A stretch of 64,000 bases of DNA from Escallonia rubra. Lineage: Eukaryota > Streptophyta > Magnoliopsida > Escalloniales > Escalloniaceae. Location of the stretch: assembly GCA_033065855.1 (NCBI GenBank), contig JAVXUO010002999.1, positions 1 to 64,000 of the forward strand, read 5' to 3'. The translations under genes and the position numbers were made by a program. Below, piece by piece: positions 23,062-35,609 of the stretch. Each line of letters starts with the position of its first letter. The stretch's first letter is position 1. The notes beneath the pieces are model-generated. The model saw nothing but the letters and a program-made list of their open reading frames with translations. It was not told the origin of the DNA and ran no database searches.

Positions 23062-24295
23062 GGGTTAATTACAAAACTGTCCCCTGAGGTTTACACGTTT
23101 TTGCACTTTACTCCTTGTGTTTACAACTTTTACAATAGTGTCCCCCGAGGTTGACAAAACCATTGCAAACAGCTCCAAAAGTGGATGACCGTTCAATTTC
23201 GGACGTTAAGTCCGCATGTGCACGGCATGTGCCGTGCACATGCCGTTTTGGCATGGGCAAGTTTGTCATTTCCCCTACCCCATCTCCCCTTTCTCTCTTT
23301 GTTCATATGCTTCTTCTTCTCCTCTCTCTTTCTTTCTCTCTCTCTCTCTCATAATCTCAATCTGCACAAGAATAGAGCTGGAATTAATCTCAATTGTTCC
23401 ATTAATTCAAAATTGCTCCCAAGATTCCGTAAAATACTAACATATCTAAATCATAAGAATTGAGCTGGAATGAATTAGAGTGACATGATAAAGCAAAATA
23501 ATAACACTGAAAGAAGTCGTCCAACTCGAAGGATTATCATCCAGAATTCAAATCAATTTGTGAGAAAGGGGAATTGATTGATTATATGTCATAGCTTGTA
23601 AACAAACCTCCAGCACACACAAACCCTAATCGCAACAGTCAGATTTGTACCTCTTTCTCATTTAAAGTTCCAACATTTTTTTGTTAATCAATCCCATGAA
23701 TTCATCCAATTCAAGCTATGAACCATCTGGGTTTTGCAATTTGAGAGAAATAAACGGTAGGTTTGGGTTCAAGTCGCCGGCAATTGGGTCTAATTCAGGC
23801 CTTTCCCGGCCGCAGCTTCAGAAGGTGCGAAAGCAGACGGTCTCGCATCGGCCGACCTCGACGCCCAGGACGACTGGAATCCTTGGTAGTGAGTCGTCAC
23901 CCTTATCGGATACTTGCTCCACTACTTCACCTCTTTGTTGGACCGCCGGCGCGAACACAGTGAACGAATGATGGTTCACCTGAGATCTCAATTTGCGGTT
24001 CTTCTGGATTGAAAACTTCAAAAGCCTTCTTCTCCGACTTCACCAATTTGGTGTTCAATGCTCCCATGCTCTTCTTCGACTCTACCCCAGTTGGCCGGAT
24101 TTTGACCTGAGTGAGTTTAGACTTCTTTTTTCACCCCCACCTTTGCAACAAGCTTTTTACTGTATGGACGTATTATATCGTGATTTTGTCCTGCAGGCTT
24201 CATCAGATTTGAGTGTGTTGGATTTTGACATCCCTCTCTCCATTGCGTTTGTTATGGTAGTTGGCATCCCTTTCTCCAGTTTTTCTACCATTAAT

Positions 24296-24326
<31 letters not shown>

Positions 24327-24573
24327 AAGAAGAAGCAGAGGAACATAAAGAGAATGGGGGAAATGGGGCAGGGAAAATGACAAACATGCCCATGCCAAAA
24401 CGGCATGTGCCGTGCACATGCGGACTTAACGCCCGAAATTGAACGGCCATCCAATTTTGGAGCTGTTTTCAATGGTTTTGTCAACCTCGGGGGACACTAT
24501 TGCAAAAGTTGTAAACACAGGGAGCAAAGTGCAAAAATGTGTAAACCTCAGGGGACAATTTTGTAATTATCCC
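23062..24573 (+). mobile_element. Mutator-like (Pack-MULE type) element, full-length copy
   Basis: A 1512-bp unit with long terminal inverted repeats. The left arm runs from gggttaattac (23062) to about 23330, and the reverse complement of the right arm (from 24573 back to about 24300) matches it closely, through gtcccctgaggtttacac, aagtccgcatgtgcacggca and a CT/GA microsatellite. Arms near 270 bp fit Mutator-like elements. The interior carries a captured open frame (23681-23971) and more non-transposon sequence, but no MURA transposase. On the right, the 9 bp gaaccgtaa follow the terminus. That sequence is not found on the left of this copy but is found, inverted, beside the copy at 17909-18821. 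Confidence 0.82.
23681..23971 (+). pseudogene. Captured host-gene fragment inside the MULE (SGLSRPxLxKVRKQ type)
   Basis: A 96-codon frame lies in the element interior, and a nearly identical frame sits in the truncated copy (18193 down to 17918, minus). Its core SNSGLSRPQLQKVRKQT resembles the N-terminal SGLSRPRLxKVRKQ stretch I associate with some plant TPR/DnaJ-type proteins. That match is weak and from memory. No domain beyond it is present. Both copies are open over 90 codons with only a few substitutions, which may reflect recent amplification rather than selection. Internal Met residues are the only candidate starts. Confidence 0.4.
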
Positions 24574-26940
24574 GAACCGTAACAACAATGTCGACTTACT
24601 GAGGGAAAAACAATAGCGAAAATTCGGAACTCACTTTCAACAGATCAATACTGAATAAACTTTGTAGTAACCTTGCGTCAAAGTTATGATAACCATGATT
24701 AGCACCAAACTCTTTTTGAAATTTGAAACATGATGACATCTAAGAATCTCTGAGAAAGAGAATAAGAACTTTTGTCCCATATGGTACACTATTTCTATTT
24801 ATATATATATTTTTTCCCCTTATAGCTTAAAAGTTAAGGCCTCCTCGTTCTTATCATTTATGTTTAGACCAATGTAAAAATCATTTGTTGGTTTTTAGTC
24901 CTTGAATGCCACATGTTTTTTTATGTATCATTGTTTAGGGACGAATGTTTGCGTGTTTTTAGTCCCCAGATTTTATTTATTATTTATTTATTTTTTTAGG
25001 ATACTTGTGTAAGTATGAATTAGAATGTATTGTGACTTTTAATTAAATAGTGGGCCTAAAAAAATTAATTTAACTTTTTCTTCCAAAAAGTGGGTTATAC
25101 TTTTGGGACCCAATTTAAATTTGGGCTTTAGTTTGACTCATTTATAAAGTTAAAGAATTTTGGGACGTAATGGGTATTTTGTAATTCTTATTGTGTTAGA
25201 AATATAATTACATTCTTTTTAGGCCAATGACTTATATACTATAATTCCTAGGAGCGCCACAAACTTCAGAAAAGCCTCCAAAGAATCTCTAGGAAGAACA
25301 CTCTTGAGATTTTGGTCATTACATTGAGGTAAGAGCTTAATTTGATATTGGGATTGAGGTTTGTGATAAGAACCACATAAGCTAAGGTGATTGATAGCGT
25401 CTAATTGAAATTTTGGGTACTATTATATTAGGGTTTTTTATATAAGTTGTTTGAGGAGATCAAGACTTGAAGTTGATCGATTTGCGCAATTGAGATAAGG
25501 GTTTTCTCACGCATTTACCCCATCCGAATTCTGATTATCAATCCGTTCGTCAATTGATTTATTGTTTAAAGATATCTATTGATTCTTTAGAACCCCAATT
25601 ACATTCTTGATTGTTATGCTAAATAGTTCTTTGTACTTTCGGTTATTGACTTTGATTCGTGATCTTTTTGTTGTAAATCTTTATAGCAACTTTAAGAGTC
25701 CATAACTTTTTTTTCCCTTGTCCAATTTTAGTGTTTTTACACTTTTTCAAAACCTTAAACAGTGTACTACAACTTCGTAGTTTTGGGGTTTTCGAAATTT
25801 CAAGTGATCAATATTCAAAAATAGACCTGAACATTGTTATGCTTATATTTCTGTCAATTCAGGTCAGGAGACTTCTATTTATTGTATCTTATTTATTTCT
25901 CATTGGTTTTTTATCATCTTGGACATTTTGAAATCCTTGAAGAGTCCTATTCAAGTTTTTAGTTTAAGGTTTTTTAAGAATCCATTTGGTTCTTGGTCAA
26001 ACTTGAGTTCAAATGTTATTTGGTAGTTCAAACTTTTCTATTTTTGACACTGTAAATCATCCCACTTCGATTTGTTCTATCTCCTTCATTTATCATTGGT
26101 TTCTGATTATTCTAGACAATATGGAAACCTTAAATAGTCCTATTAAACTTCTTAGTTTTGTGTTTTATTCGAATCTATCTATTTTCTGATCAAAATTCAG
26201 TTTGAAAGTTATTCATCGGTGTAAAAGTTGATGTTCGACACTGCAAATCAGCTTACTTTGAGTTGCTCCATCTTATTCGTTTCTTATCAGTTTTTGATGA
26301 TCTTAGACATTTCAAAAAAAAGTAATGAGTCCTTTTTAAATTTTAGGCTTTGAGTTTTCTTAGAATTTGTTGATTTCATTGTTGAAGTTAGCCCTCAAAT
26401 AAAACTATTCTGCGTAGAATCGTGTGAACGGGATGACTTTGTCGGCTTCAAACTCTTGGTGTTTATTAAGTTGATTTGGTATATGTTTTTATAATCTGGC
26501 GAGCCATGTCATAGTATATGTGACTTATCTATTTATGACTTACCCACGTGGATTGGAACGTGGGCTACCTCAGCAGGATGAGTTAGAGATCGCAATCTTA
26601 CTTTGTGAACCTTGTCTCACGTGTCAATAATGGCACGTGCGACACATTTCTGAATGGCTCCCGTGTTCTTCATCTTAATTTGTACTGATTGGACATTTGG
26701 ATTTTGATATCTGATCTATTTGAAGACATTTTTGAACTTATCTGAAGTATTATTGAATTCACTTGAGTCTTTTTAAAATATAAGATATCGTTCTCAGAAC
26801 TTTTGGAAATGTTTCGAACTTAATTTTGTATTGTTTTAAACACATCGAAACCTTTTGACCAACTGCAAATTCAGTTACATATGTTAATTCCTTACTTTGA
26901 CATTGTATTGTCCACTTGTATGAACTATTTGACCTTTTTG
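24574..26940. other. No gene recognised; may belong to an LTR ending at 27425
   Basis: AT-rich with no domain-bearing frame. Sequence around 25230-25340 resembles the transcription-start region of a long plant LTR. I could not find a left LTR boundary. Confidence 0.4.
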
Positions 26941-27426
26941 CTAATCTGATTTCTGAATTGAAAATTAGTGTATTGGTTTTGGTATTCGCCATGCACCTTG
27001 GTATCGTATTTTATCAACTCCAAGTACTATTATCGATATAGCGTGCTTTGTACTCTGTGGGTGGGTGCGTACGATTATCTTTACTGGACTTTGTACTCAC
27101 CCCCTTTACTTCCAGGTTATCAACCAGTGTTTGGAGTTGTGCAAAGGATTATAAGGCATGGCTAAGTAAGAAGCTTATTAGGGAATGATTTTCCTTTTAT
27201 ATTTATTGTCGAATAGATTTTGTCTTAGATTTTATTTTGGAGCTCTGTGTAAGAGTAATTGAGGTCAATGTAACTATTTTAAGCCGGTGTGACATTTATT
27301 ATTGTTTCTTAGAGACTTATTCTTAGATGCTCTGAATACCCAAATTGGGAGACTTTTGGTTAGTTTGAGGTTTTCTGCCTTTGTTTATTTGAAATTAACG
27401 CTTTGAAAAAAATTGGGACGTTACAT
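26941..27426 (+). mobile_element. Possible right part of a long LTR (chromovirus-like)
   Basis: The sequence ends with gggacgttaca (27416-27426), a terminus typical of plant Ty3/gypsy chromovirus LTRs. Upstream is tactcaccccctttacttcc followed by ag (about 27096-27115), a motif commonly found in their 3' half. No coding sequence follows, so if real this is a solo or truncated LTR. I could not locate a TG left end or match the following taact as a target duplication, so confidence is low. Confidence 0.3.
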
Positions 27427-30296
27427 AACTTGACTACTGAAATACAATATTGGAAAGGAACTTCAGACTATTGCTACAACTATAATTACCGCAGTAACAA
27501 TTTGTGACCACAACCATCATTACCGCCATTATATTTGCCATTGTCAACCGGTGTAATCACTCTATTCTTACCACTTCCACCGGCAGCATCACCACAATCA
27601 TTAGTTATTGCAGAATCTACAAATACTCCCGACTATGCTCATACTCTCATGCTTTTTGGGCTTACCGGTATGAGTTAGAGTCCATTCATTCACTCCTTAC
27701 TAGAATAGTTTCATTATGATGAACCCGACTCGGGCTTCTTTCGAGGAAGTCTTCCTCCTCATAATCTTGTGACCTTAAGTACATGGACTACCACAACGTT
27801 TCAGTAATCATCATTTCTGTTTCTATCAAACCAGTAGCAAACTTTAGAATAAGCAGCCACGTTTAATAGATTCAACTTGATTCAACCCGATCATTCATTC
27901 TTAGATGATTTACAGAGTTCAAGATAGAACGATAGTAATATGGCCCATAATTATTTGGTGTAGAAATTCTTTTTCTGTTTCTCTAAATGTGTGTTTAAAA
28001 TGTTTCGTAGTGATCGATAGTTATGAATCTTTATATTATTGGCAATGTTACTTTAATTTTTTTCCCTCCCGGAACTAAACTTATTTTCTATGCCACAGAT
28101 ATCAAATTTTATACAACCGAAAAGGGATTTCCCAAAAATAGGAATTTATTAATCAAGAAACATGTTCGAAGTAAGAGAACATAAAGTAGAAAAATGTTAT
28201 GTGTAGTAAGAGAACATGTTCTTACAGATAAGCTGTAGCTAAATCTTCTGCAAACCAATGTAGTTTAAAAAGATTGTGAATTTTATTGAACCTCATTCAA
28301 TATAAAGTGGAAAAATGTTTTGTGTAGTAGCTCAATCCCATCTCTTAGAAAGTATTATACTTCTTGGTGTATTACATTCTATATACTAATAAATGGATGC
28401 ATGAATGTTTCAACTTACGTAGAAAAACACATAAATTTATATGCATATTGATAAATCCATCACTTCACCAAACTTCAACAAAGTTGATTATAACATAGAA
28501 GAAGTATATTTTCACAAATAACTACCGATGAAGTGTGCACATTAGTAAAATCTAACTCAATTAAATGATAACTTACAGAAGTGCCACTTTTGGCCCATAT
28601 GTGTCGCTAAAAGATAATATATTATTAACAAAAAAAGTGCAAAGACATCATGATTGAGAATTATAGATCCTCTCTCAAAGTGGAAATGACCTACTTTGCA
28701 TATACAAACCAAAGAGAAAACAATAACTAATTAAAATTTTCTATTTTTGGACGGACCACTGTCAACATATATATTATTCGAGTCATTTCTAGACATTAGA
28801 GTATACAACTACCATCAAGTCTTGGTGGAACCGTGAAAAACATTAATTGGTTTTACCTGAATGTTCACTTGGTTGTGCAAAGATTCTAAATCTTCTTATT
28901 TATTTAGATTTACTGCTTTGAATTTCTACTCACATTCAAGATTGACTTCCACCAAAAGTTTGCCAACTAAGCAAGGAAACTCTCACAGAAGAAGTTCATG
29001 CTGAGTTGTTACAAGGAGACTGTTCCAAAAATCTACTTGTCAAAAATATAAGGGGCTAAAAAATCTTACATGGCGCAATTCTGAGAAACTACTTCAGCTT
29101 TATTTATAAGAATATAAATATTTAAAAATTGATTGAGTCACAAAGTCTCTCTTAGGACCTGCACCCGCCCCCGCAACCCCACATAAGACCGCTGAAATGC
29201 TAATGGCCCTTTCTTTGGAACTTTAACCAGGTATAAGACTTCGAAACAAAACAAAATTAAGAATTCAACTAGGTAATGAACGAGAGTGCAAGTCTGAGCT
29301 AAGTTGATAGTGCAATATGAAAGTAAGAACGATAATTGCGTATTTGAGCCTAGCCATCTTTAAAATGCACCTTGTCAAGTTTGGAAAATTAACCTCCTCT
29401 CAAAAGTATGCCAAAGGTGCATTAACCTCGCCTCTATCTTGAGAATCTATATGAAAGCAATATCATCATCCTCAACGAAATACCAAGAAAGCTTAAAAGA
29501 AGAAGAAAAATGGTCATGACTTTCTATTCTAAGAGCAGTGAAGTTACAAAGACTAGTACTAACTATTTGGTTGACAAAGCGAATCAACGTGGATTGTGTT
29601 TCCACTACTATTAGGGTCTCAGGAAAGGACATTCTCTTCCCCACTTTTGTGACTTCAGTTTCAGTTCTTCTTTCTTTGTATTAGCTATTATGATGCTCAA
29701 TTCATACTTGTATATTGATATGCAGCATGTTTGATTTTGTTCAAGTAAACTTCCCTTACAAGTGCTGGAAACAATAGATTTTTTCTACTATTGAAATAAC
29801 CTAAAAACACGATGTAAAAGGATAGAACGAGGTTAATCAGGTGCACAATTTTGATAAGCTTAATGGCATTTGGAGGTTCCAATGCTATTATTTCTCAGTT
29901 TCAGCAAATGAGTTTGTCATCAGTTGTGTATATCAAGTTTCATTTGTAAATTGTAATGAATATCCAAAATTTCGACTATCATATTTCTTCTTAATTATTT
30001 GATGCCAGTTTTACTTGTATGCATCGAAAGTGGATATATACATGAGTCGTATCCATCTGGAAGTTATTTCATGCAAAGTGAAAGAAATTCGTGAATAGCG
30101 ATCATTTACAAATTAAGCCTGTGCTTCTCTGTAGATCATTCAGTTGTAAGATGCATCCATAGTACACTTTGATCAGAACCATATTTATAGTGCACTAAAC
30201 ATAATCTTGGAGACACATACATATTTTGATGCTTGTGTTCATTCTGCAAGACATTTGTACTCGTATCTTGTTTTATATAACTTCGCATTTGACATG
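27427..30296. other. Gene-less AT-rich interval left of the Tat element
   Basis: No coding frame longer than chance, no tRNA or other RNA gene seen. Short local repeats occur at about 28160-28330 (gaacataaagt and aaaaatgtt words repeated). It is the insertion flank of the Ty3/gypsy element; the last five bases with the next base supply its target duplication. Confidence 0.5.
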
Positions 30297-30301
30297 GATG
30301 T

Positions 30302-30745
30302 TGATATAGCTAAAAACATCCCTCCAATCTACGGACGACACGTGGCAGTTGTGACACGTAACCCATGCTGGCTCATTATTGATATGGCACTTACCATATC
30401 AGTCACTGGAGAGAATCCTAAAGAAGCTCTGACTCTATCAGCAGAAATCAATATGGGATCCTCTAAGGATCCTAATGAGATTCTGATTAGAGTTGACTGA
30501 AGCCCAGTCCTACTAGGACTCCTCCTATTACCACTATATAAAGGGGTCAAGCCCCCTCAGGTAAAGACAATTTCACACACATACACATTGTGTAATATTG
30601 TTATTCAGAGTTCTACCTTGTTAGCCTTCTCTGACTTAAGCATCGGAGCGTTCCCCCGCCGGAACCCTACCCGACGGTCACTCCGTGTTCTCTTTTGCAG
30701 GCCTGATTTCTGGTGTTGTTCCCGATCCAGTTTTTAGCTGCAACA
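30302..30745 (+). repeat. 5' LTR of the Tat-type element
   Basis: 444 bp, TG...CA ends, 9 differences from the 3' LTR at 43775-44218 and no indels. It contains a TATA box (30535-30542) and the promoter and poly(A) functions expected of an LTR. The open frames across it on both strands are short and repeat in the 3' LTR. Confidence 0.95.
30535..30542 (+). promoter_or_regulatory. TATA box in the 5' LTR
   Basis: tatataaa within ctatataaagggg, about 210 bp before the LTR end, at the place where LTR transcription is expected to be driven. An identical box is in the 3' LTR at 44008-44015. Confidence 0.75.
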
Positions 30746-30748
30746 GAT

Positions 30749-30767
30749 TGGCACCATCCGTGGGACC
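30749..30767 (+). other. Probable primer binding site
   Basis: tggcaccatccgtgggacc begins three bases after the 5' LTR. It starts TGGC as required to pair with a tRNA 3' CCA end. The match to a specific plant tRNA could not be settled by eye. Confidence 0.55.
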
Positions 30768-30779
30768 ACTACAGGGAAC

Positions 30780-32392
30780 ATGGCCAACCACTCTTCTTCC
30801 GATGACTCTTCACAGAGTCATTCTCAGAACCATCATACGCGAACTAGCAGCTCCCGTCGACCAGGTCGTTCTCATGACCGACACTCGACCCATTTACGCC
30901 GCCATCGTGCCAGTTCTTCTGAAGATGTTTACGTCAACATAACATCTGCTACTCCCGAATCAGAAACTAGACCTCGGAGAAACCGATCTCCGACGTCTAC
31001 TCTGAAAAACGGTGACCTTCGCCATCGCCTGAACCGTCGGCTATTCAAAACACCACATGATAACCTTACAAAGGAAATCCATGAACTGAAGGATGTTGTA
31101 AACACTCTTCAACAAAAGCTCGACATGGCGTTAGCCCCGCAGTCCACTCACCATTCTCATCTTGACCCTAACGACCTTCGTCTTCGTCTCACCTCCAGAT
31201 CAAGCTACGGCCGCAAGTACAGATTAACGGCCGATCCAACTTATGATCCCAGAGAAAAGAGCGAAAACCACATAACCAGGAGTGGATCATGCTGTTGACG
31301 GGATCCATCAGTCGAAGGCAGTACCTCGCCCAAACGGGTCACCAGAGCTAAGACCCTTCAAAAACCTATCCCCAGAAAAAGGACGCATGAGTTTCGTTCT
31401 CGAGAACGGGACTCCTAGAAGGTGGTCCCTAAGCATAACCCTCAAGAACGATCTCCCCCGAGGGAAGAATCTGGATATCCGTTATCCGAAACCATCGAAA
31501 AGGCAAAGCTACCTCCCAATTTCGCATGCCTCAGTGTGACCCCTACGCCGGAGCTGGAGATCCAGGAGAACATGTTTATCAGTTTCAAACAAACATGTTA
31601 CTCCTCCAGGTTTCAGATGATGTCATGTGTAGGGCCTTTCCTACCACTCTGAGAAAAGCCGCACATGCATGGTTCAAATCTCTACAACCAAGATCCATCT
31701 ACTCCTTCAGCCAATTATCGGATCTCTTTCAAAAACACTTTGTAAGCAGTCGCTCCCGAAGAAAAAACTCAGCGAGTCTGCTAAACATCGTGCAAGAGAA
31801 AAATGAATCTTTGGCATGCTTCGTCGGACGATTCAACACAGCTACTTTGGAAATCGATAACTTAGACGAATCCGTGAAGTATACTGCCTTCCTCCGAGGC
31901 CTCCAACCAACATCCAAATTTGCATTCTCTGTAAACAAAAGTCCTCCAAGTAATATGAGAGTCCTTCTGGAGAAGGCTAACAAATATATTCAGGCTGAAG
32001 AATACATGGAAACACACAGAGAACGACATGGAGAAGAGAAGGAAGAAAAGAAAAAACGATTCCGAGAGATAACTCCTCAAGGAGGCAAGCCAGCAAAACA
32101 ATCTAAGCGCGATGATCGACGCCCGAAAGACCGGTTTGCTTCGGAAAACCTGACACCTCTCAATGCGAAACCATCACAGATTCTTCACGAGATCAAAGAC
32201 GATAAAGCTCTCCAGTGGCCAGACAAAATGAGATCCCGGCCAAATAAAAGGAACAAAGATTTATGGTGTCACTTTCACAACGATCATGGCCACACAACTG
32301 ATAATTATGGGACCCTCAAACGAGAAATTGAGGCCATTATCAAGCGTGGCCAGTGGAGAAAGTTTGCGACTCCTGGAGAAGGAGGACAATAG
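30780..32392 (+). pseudogene. gag of the Tat-type element (broken)
   Basis: The gag protein would form the virus-like particle and package element RNA. The frame starts at ATG 30780 with a Ser/Arg-rich N terminus and a short coiled coil (about residues 97-120). It meets a TGA at 31296-31298 and a TAG at 31416-31418. A 1-bp shift near 31522 then moves it into the frame of the core gag domain (31526-32392: AHAWFKSLQPRSIYSFSQLS, then FLRGLQ). Near the C terminus is a zinc-knuckle-like CHFHNDHGHTTDNYG, where the usual last Cys is Tyr, so the knuckle looks damaged. An in-frame TAG (32390-32392) separates it from protease. Confidence 0.85.
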
Positions 32393-33484
32393 ACACCTCC
32401 GGCCATGAAAGAAAGAGAAGATCGGGAAGAAAATGCGGGTACAATTAACACTATATCTGGGGGATTAGCAGCAGGAGGTTCATCAGGACAGGCTCGAAAA
32501 GCATACGCCAGAGAAGTGTGCATAATGAGTCAGCCCCCCAATAAGAAACAGAAGGTAGTATCCGTAACGGCGATCACCTTTTCCGATGAAGATTCAAGGG
32601 GTATAAAAACTCCTCACGACGATCCATTAGTCATCACAATGAAGGCTGGGAACTTCGATGTAAAGCGTGTCTTGATTGATAACGGAAGTTCCGCCGATGT
32701 CTTATTTTACGATGCATTTCAGAAGATGAACATTCCAGCGGACCGTCTCCGAAAGATGGATACACCGTTGTATGGATTCTCCGATCATCCAGTTGCGGTC
32801 GAAGGTATCATCGCACTCCCAGTTGCGATTGGTACACCTCCGGCACAAGCCAACTTCATGATTGATTTTGTGGTGGTAAAGGTCCCCTCAGCATACAACG
32901 CCATATTGGGACGACCAGCACTCAATCAATTACAGGCTGTAGTGTCAACTTATCACCTCAAGATGAAGTTCCCCATGGAACACGGGATTGGAGAGGTGAA
33001 AGGAGACCAAACTACAGCTCGTCAATGCTACGTGATTTCATGCCAATCAAAGAGCAAGGAAGCACTCATTATCGAAGACCTCCGGGAAAATACAAAGATA
33101 CAAAGGGGAGAACCAGTTGAAGATCTTATTAGCATTGAAGTATATCCTGGAGAAGAAAACAAAACTGTTCGGATAGGTTCAAATCTTAAGGAAAACACCA
33201 GACTCGAGCTGGTAAACCTATTGAGAACCTATGTGGATATTTTTGCATGGACAGCCGCAGACATGCCTGGAATTGATCCTGAAATCATTAACCATAGACT
33301 AAATGTTGATCCATCCAAAAAACCTGTCAAGCAGAAGAAGAGGACTTTTGCGCCAGAAAGACATGAGAAGATTGAAGAAAAGGTAGATAAACTCCTAACT
33401 GCCAACTTCATTGAAGAGATCTACTACCCGGATTGGCTCGCCAATGTCGTCATGGTTCCTAAGTCAGGCGACAGATCTCAATAA
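32393..33484 (+). pseudogene. Aspartic protease and start of reverse transcriptase
   Basis: In the same frame as the gag core, after the TAG. The retropepsin motif is VLIDNGSSADVLFYDAF (about 32670-32720), with DNGSS instead of DTG/DSG, the normal plant Ty3/gypsy form. The second block is AILGRPALNQL. The frame then enters the RT N terminus (QKKRTFAPERHEKIEEKVDK and NFIEEIYYPDWLANVVMVPK). It ends at a TAA (33482-33484) because about 30 bp coding for the conserved segment after MVPK are missing and the frame changes. Confidence 0.87.
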
Positions 33485-34376
33485 AGCATGCCCGAAGGAC
33501 AACTACCCGTTCCCAAGGATAGATCTTCTTATCGACGCTACTTCGGGCCATGAACTACTTAGTTTCATGGATGCATACTCTGGTTATAACCAGATTATGA
33601 TGCACGAGGATGATGTCTCCAAAACTTCGTTCGTCACAGAGAGAGGATTATACTGCTATAAAGTGATGCCCTTTGGACTCAAGAACGCCGGGGCAACGTA
33701 CCAACGTCTGGTGAACATGATCTTTCGAGACTTGATCGGAAAGAACATGAAAGTTTATGTTGACGATATGCTCGTCAAAAGCATAAAGTCTGAATTCCAT
33801 GTCAAAGACTTGAAGGAAACTTTCGACATACTTCAAAAGTATAAAATGAAGCTGAATCCACTCAAATGCGCTTTCGGAGTCGAATCAGGGAAATTTTTGG
33901 GGTTTATAGTTTCTCAACGAGGAATTGAGGCGAACCCAGAAAAGATCAAAGCCATTCAAACCATGACGTCCCCAACAACAATCAAGCAAGTACAAGAGTT
34001 GATAGGAAGAGTCGCAACCTTGGGAATGTTCATGGCTCGATCAGCTGAACGATGCTTGCCATTCTTTAAGGCCATCAGAAAAGCAAAAAGTTTTGCTTGG
34101 ACGGATGATTTCCAGGAGTCGTTTGAAGAACTCAAAACGTACTTGAGTTCTCCGCCCCTACTTTCAAAACCACTTCCCGGCGAAGACTTATTTCTATACC
34201 TCTCAGTCACTAACCTCGCAGTAAGCACCGTTTTAATCAGAGAGGAAGATGGAGTTCAGAAACCCATCTATTACATTAGCAAAGTCTTACAAGATGTAGA
34301 GACGAGATATCCGAAGATTGACAAGATCGCACTAGCCCTTATCATATCAGCTAGGCGTCTTCGACCATACTTCTAG
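33470..34376 (+). pseudogene. Reverse transcriptase and RNase H of the Tat-type element
   Basis: After the deletion the reading resumes in the next frame at ATDLNKACPKDNYPFPRIDL. RT blocks include SFMDAYSGYNQI (first catalytic Asp), MPFGLKNAGATYQRLVN and the YVDD active site (33756-33767). The connection and first RNase H follow (FAWTDDFQESFEEL, ISKVLQDVETRYPKIDKIAL). Translation stops at a TAG (34374-34376) where homologous elements usually carry Gln, so a C-to-T change is likely. The enzymatic residues visible are intact but no full-length product is possible. Confidence 0.87.
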
Positions 34377-35609
34377 TCTCATACCATTATCGTACTGACC
34401 GACCAACCACTTAGAAAGGTTTTACTGAGCCCCGAGGCGTCAGGAAGATTAGTCAACTGGTCCGTAGAGTTGGAGGAATTCGATATCCACTATAAACCTC
34501 GCACTGTAATTAAAGCTCAAACCCTAGCCGACTTTATTGTCGAGTGTACATTACCTGAAGACCCCCCTCAATTGGTAATTTTTGAGGTTCCAGATCCTTG
34601 GAATCTTTATGTAGACGGTTCTTCAGCTATTGGCAACAGCAGAGCCGAAATTATTCTTATAAGTCCAGAAGGGTTTACTATTGAGTACGCACTTCGCTTT
34701 GGATTTCAAGCCTCCAATAACGAAGCAGAATATGAGGCTCTTCTTGCAGGAATAAGGCTAGCACACGCCTTAAAAGTGGACTCACTATCGGTTCATAGTG
34801 ATTCCCAACTGGTGGTCAATCACGTCTTGGGAGATTACGAGGCCAGAGATGAAAGAATGACTCAATATCTCGACTTAGTTAAAACTTCGGCGGTGAAGTT
34901 CCAAAACTTCACCATTCGCCAAATCCCCCGAGATCAGAATACCCAGGCAAATACATTATCAAGGCTAGTGTCCGCTGAAGAAACAGATGTCCGGCGTCCG
35001 GTGTACATTGAATTCCTCAAGGATAGCAGCATCAGTTCTCAAGCTGAGATTGAAATCATAGATCAAGAACCCTGTTGGATGGACATGATCATCAAATACT
35101 TGTCCACAGGTGAATTACCAAGTGAAAAACATGAGGCGAGGAACCTTCGTGTCAAAGCTGCGCGGTATGCTTTAGTAGAAGAAACTCTATATAAGAAATC
35201 ATTCAGCCTTCCTTACCTCAGATGTCTACGCCCATCAGAATCCCTATACGCATTACAAGAAGTACATGAAGGGATATACGGCGAACACCTCGGAGGGAGG
35301 ACATTGGCACAGAAAATCTTAAGGCAAGGATACTACTGGCCTACGATGCAGAAAGACGCCATCGAATTCACGCGAAGATACGACAAGTGTCAGAAGTTTG
35401 GCCCGGTTTCTCATACACCAGTTGCTCCTTTAACTTCGATTGTTTCTCCCATTCCCTTTGCTGTATTGGGAATGGATCTGCTGGGACCTTTTCCCATGGC
35501 GTTAGGGCAACGACAATTTGTAATTGTGACGATAGACTACTTCACCAAATGGACTGAAGCAGAATCTCTGGCAACCATTACTTCAACCAAGTGCGAAGAC
35601 TTCTTCTGA
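34377..35609 (+). pseudogene. Archaeal-type RNase H and integrase N-terminal half
   Basis: Same frame as the RT after the stop. The second RNase H reads LYVDGSS (Asp), NNEAEYEALLAG (Glu) and VHSDSQLVVN (Asp); the final block is NTQANTLSRL, where the usual catalytic Asp (ADAL) is Asn. The integrase zinc-binding region follows, with His residues in EVHEGIYGEHLGG and RYDKCQKFG, where the first of the two expected Cys is Tyr. Then comes the first catalytic Asp in GMDLLGPFP. A TGA (35607-35609) stops the frame where the family has Trp (FFW). Confidence 0.85.

Noticed and set aside
30207..30500. Open frame crossing the left edge of the Tat element
   Set aside because: It runs from host flank into the LTR and repeats in the 3' LTR without the flank, so it is not a gene.
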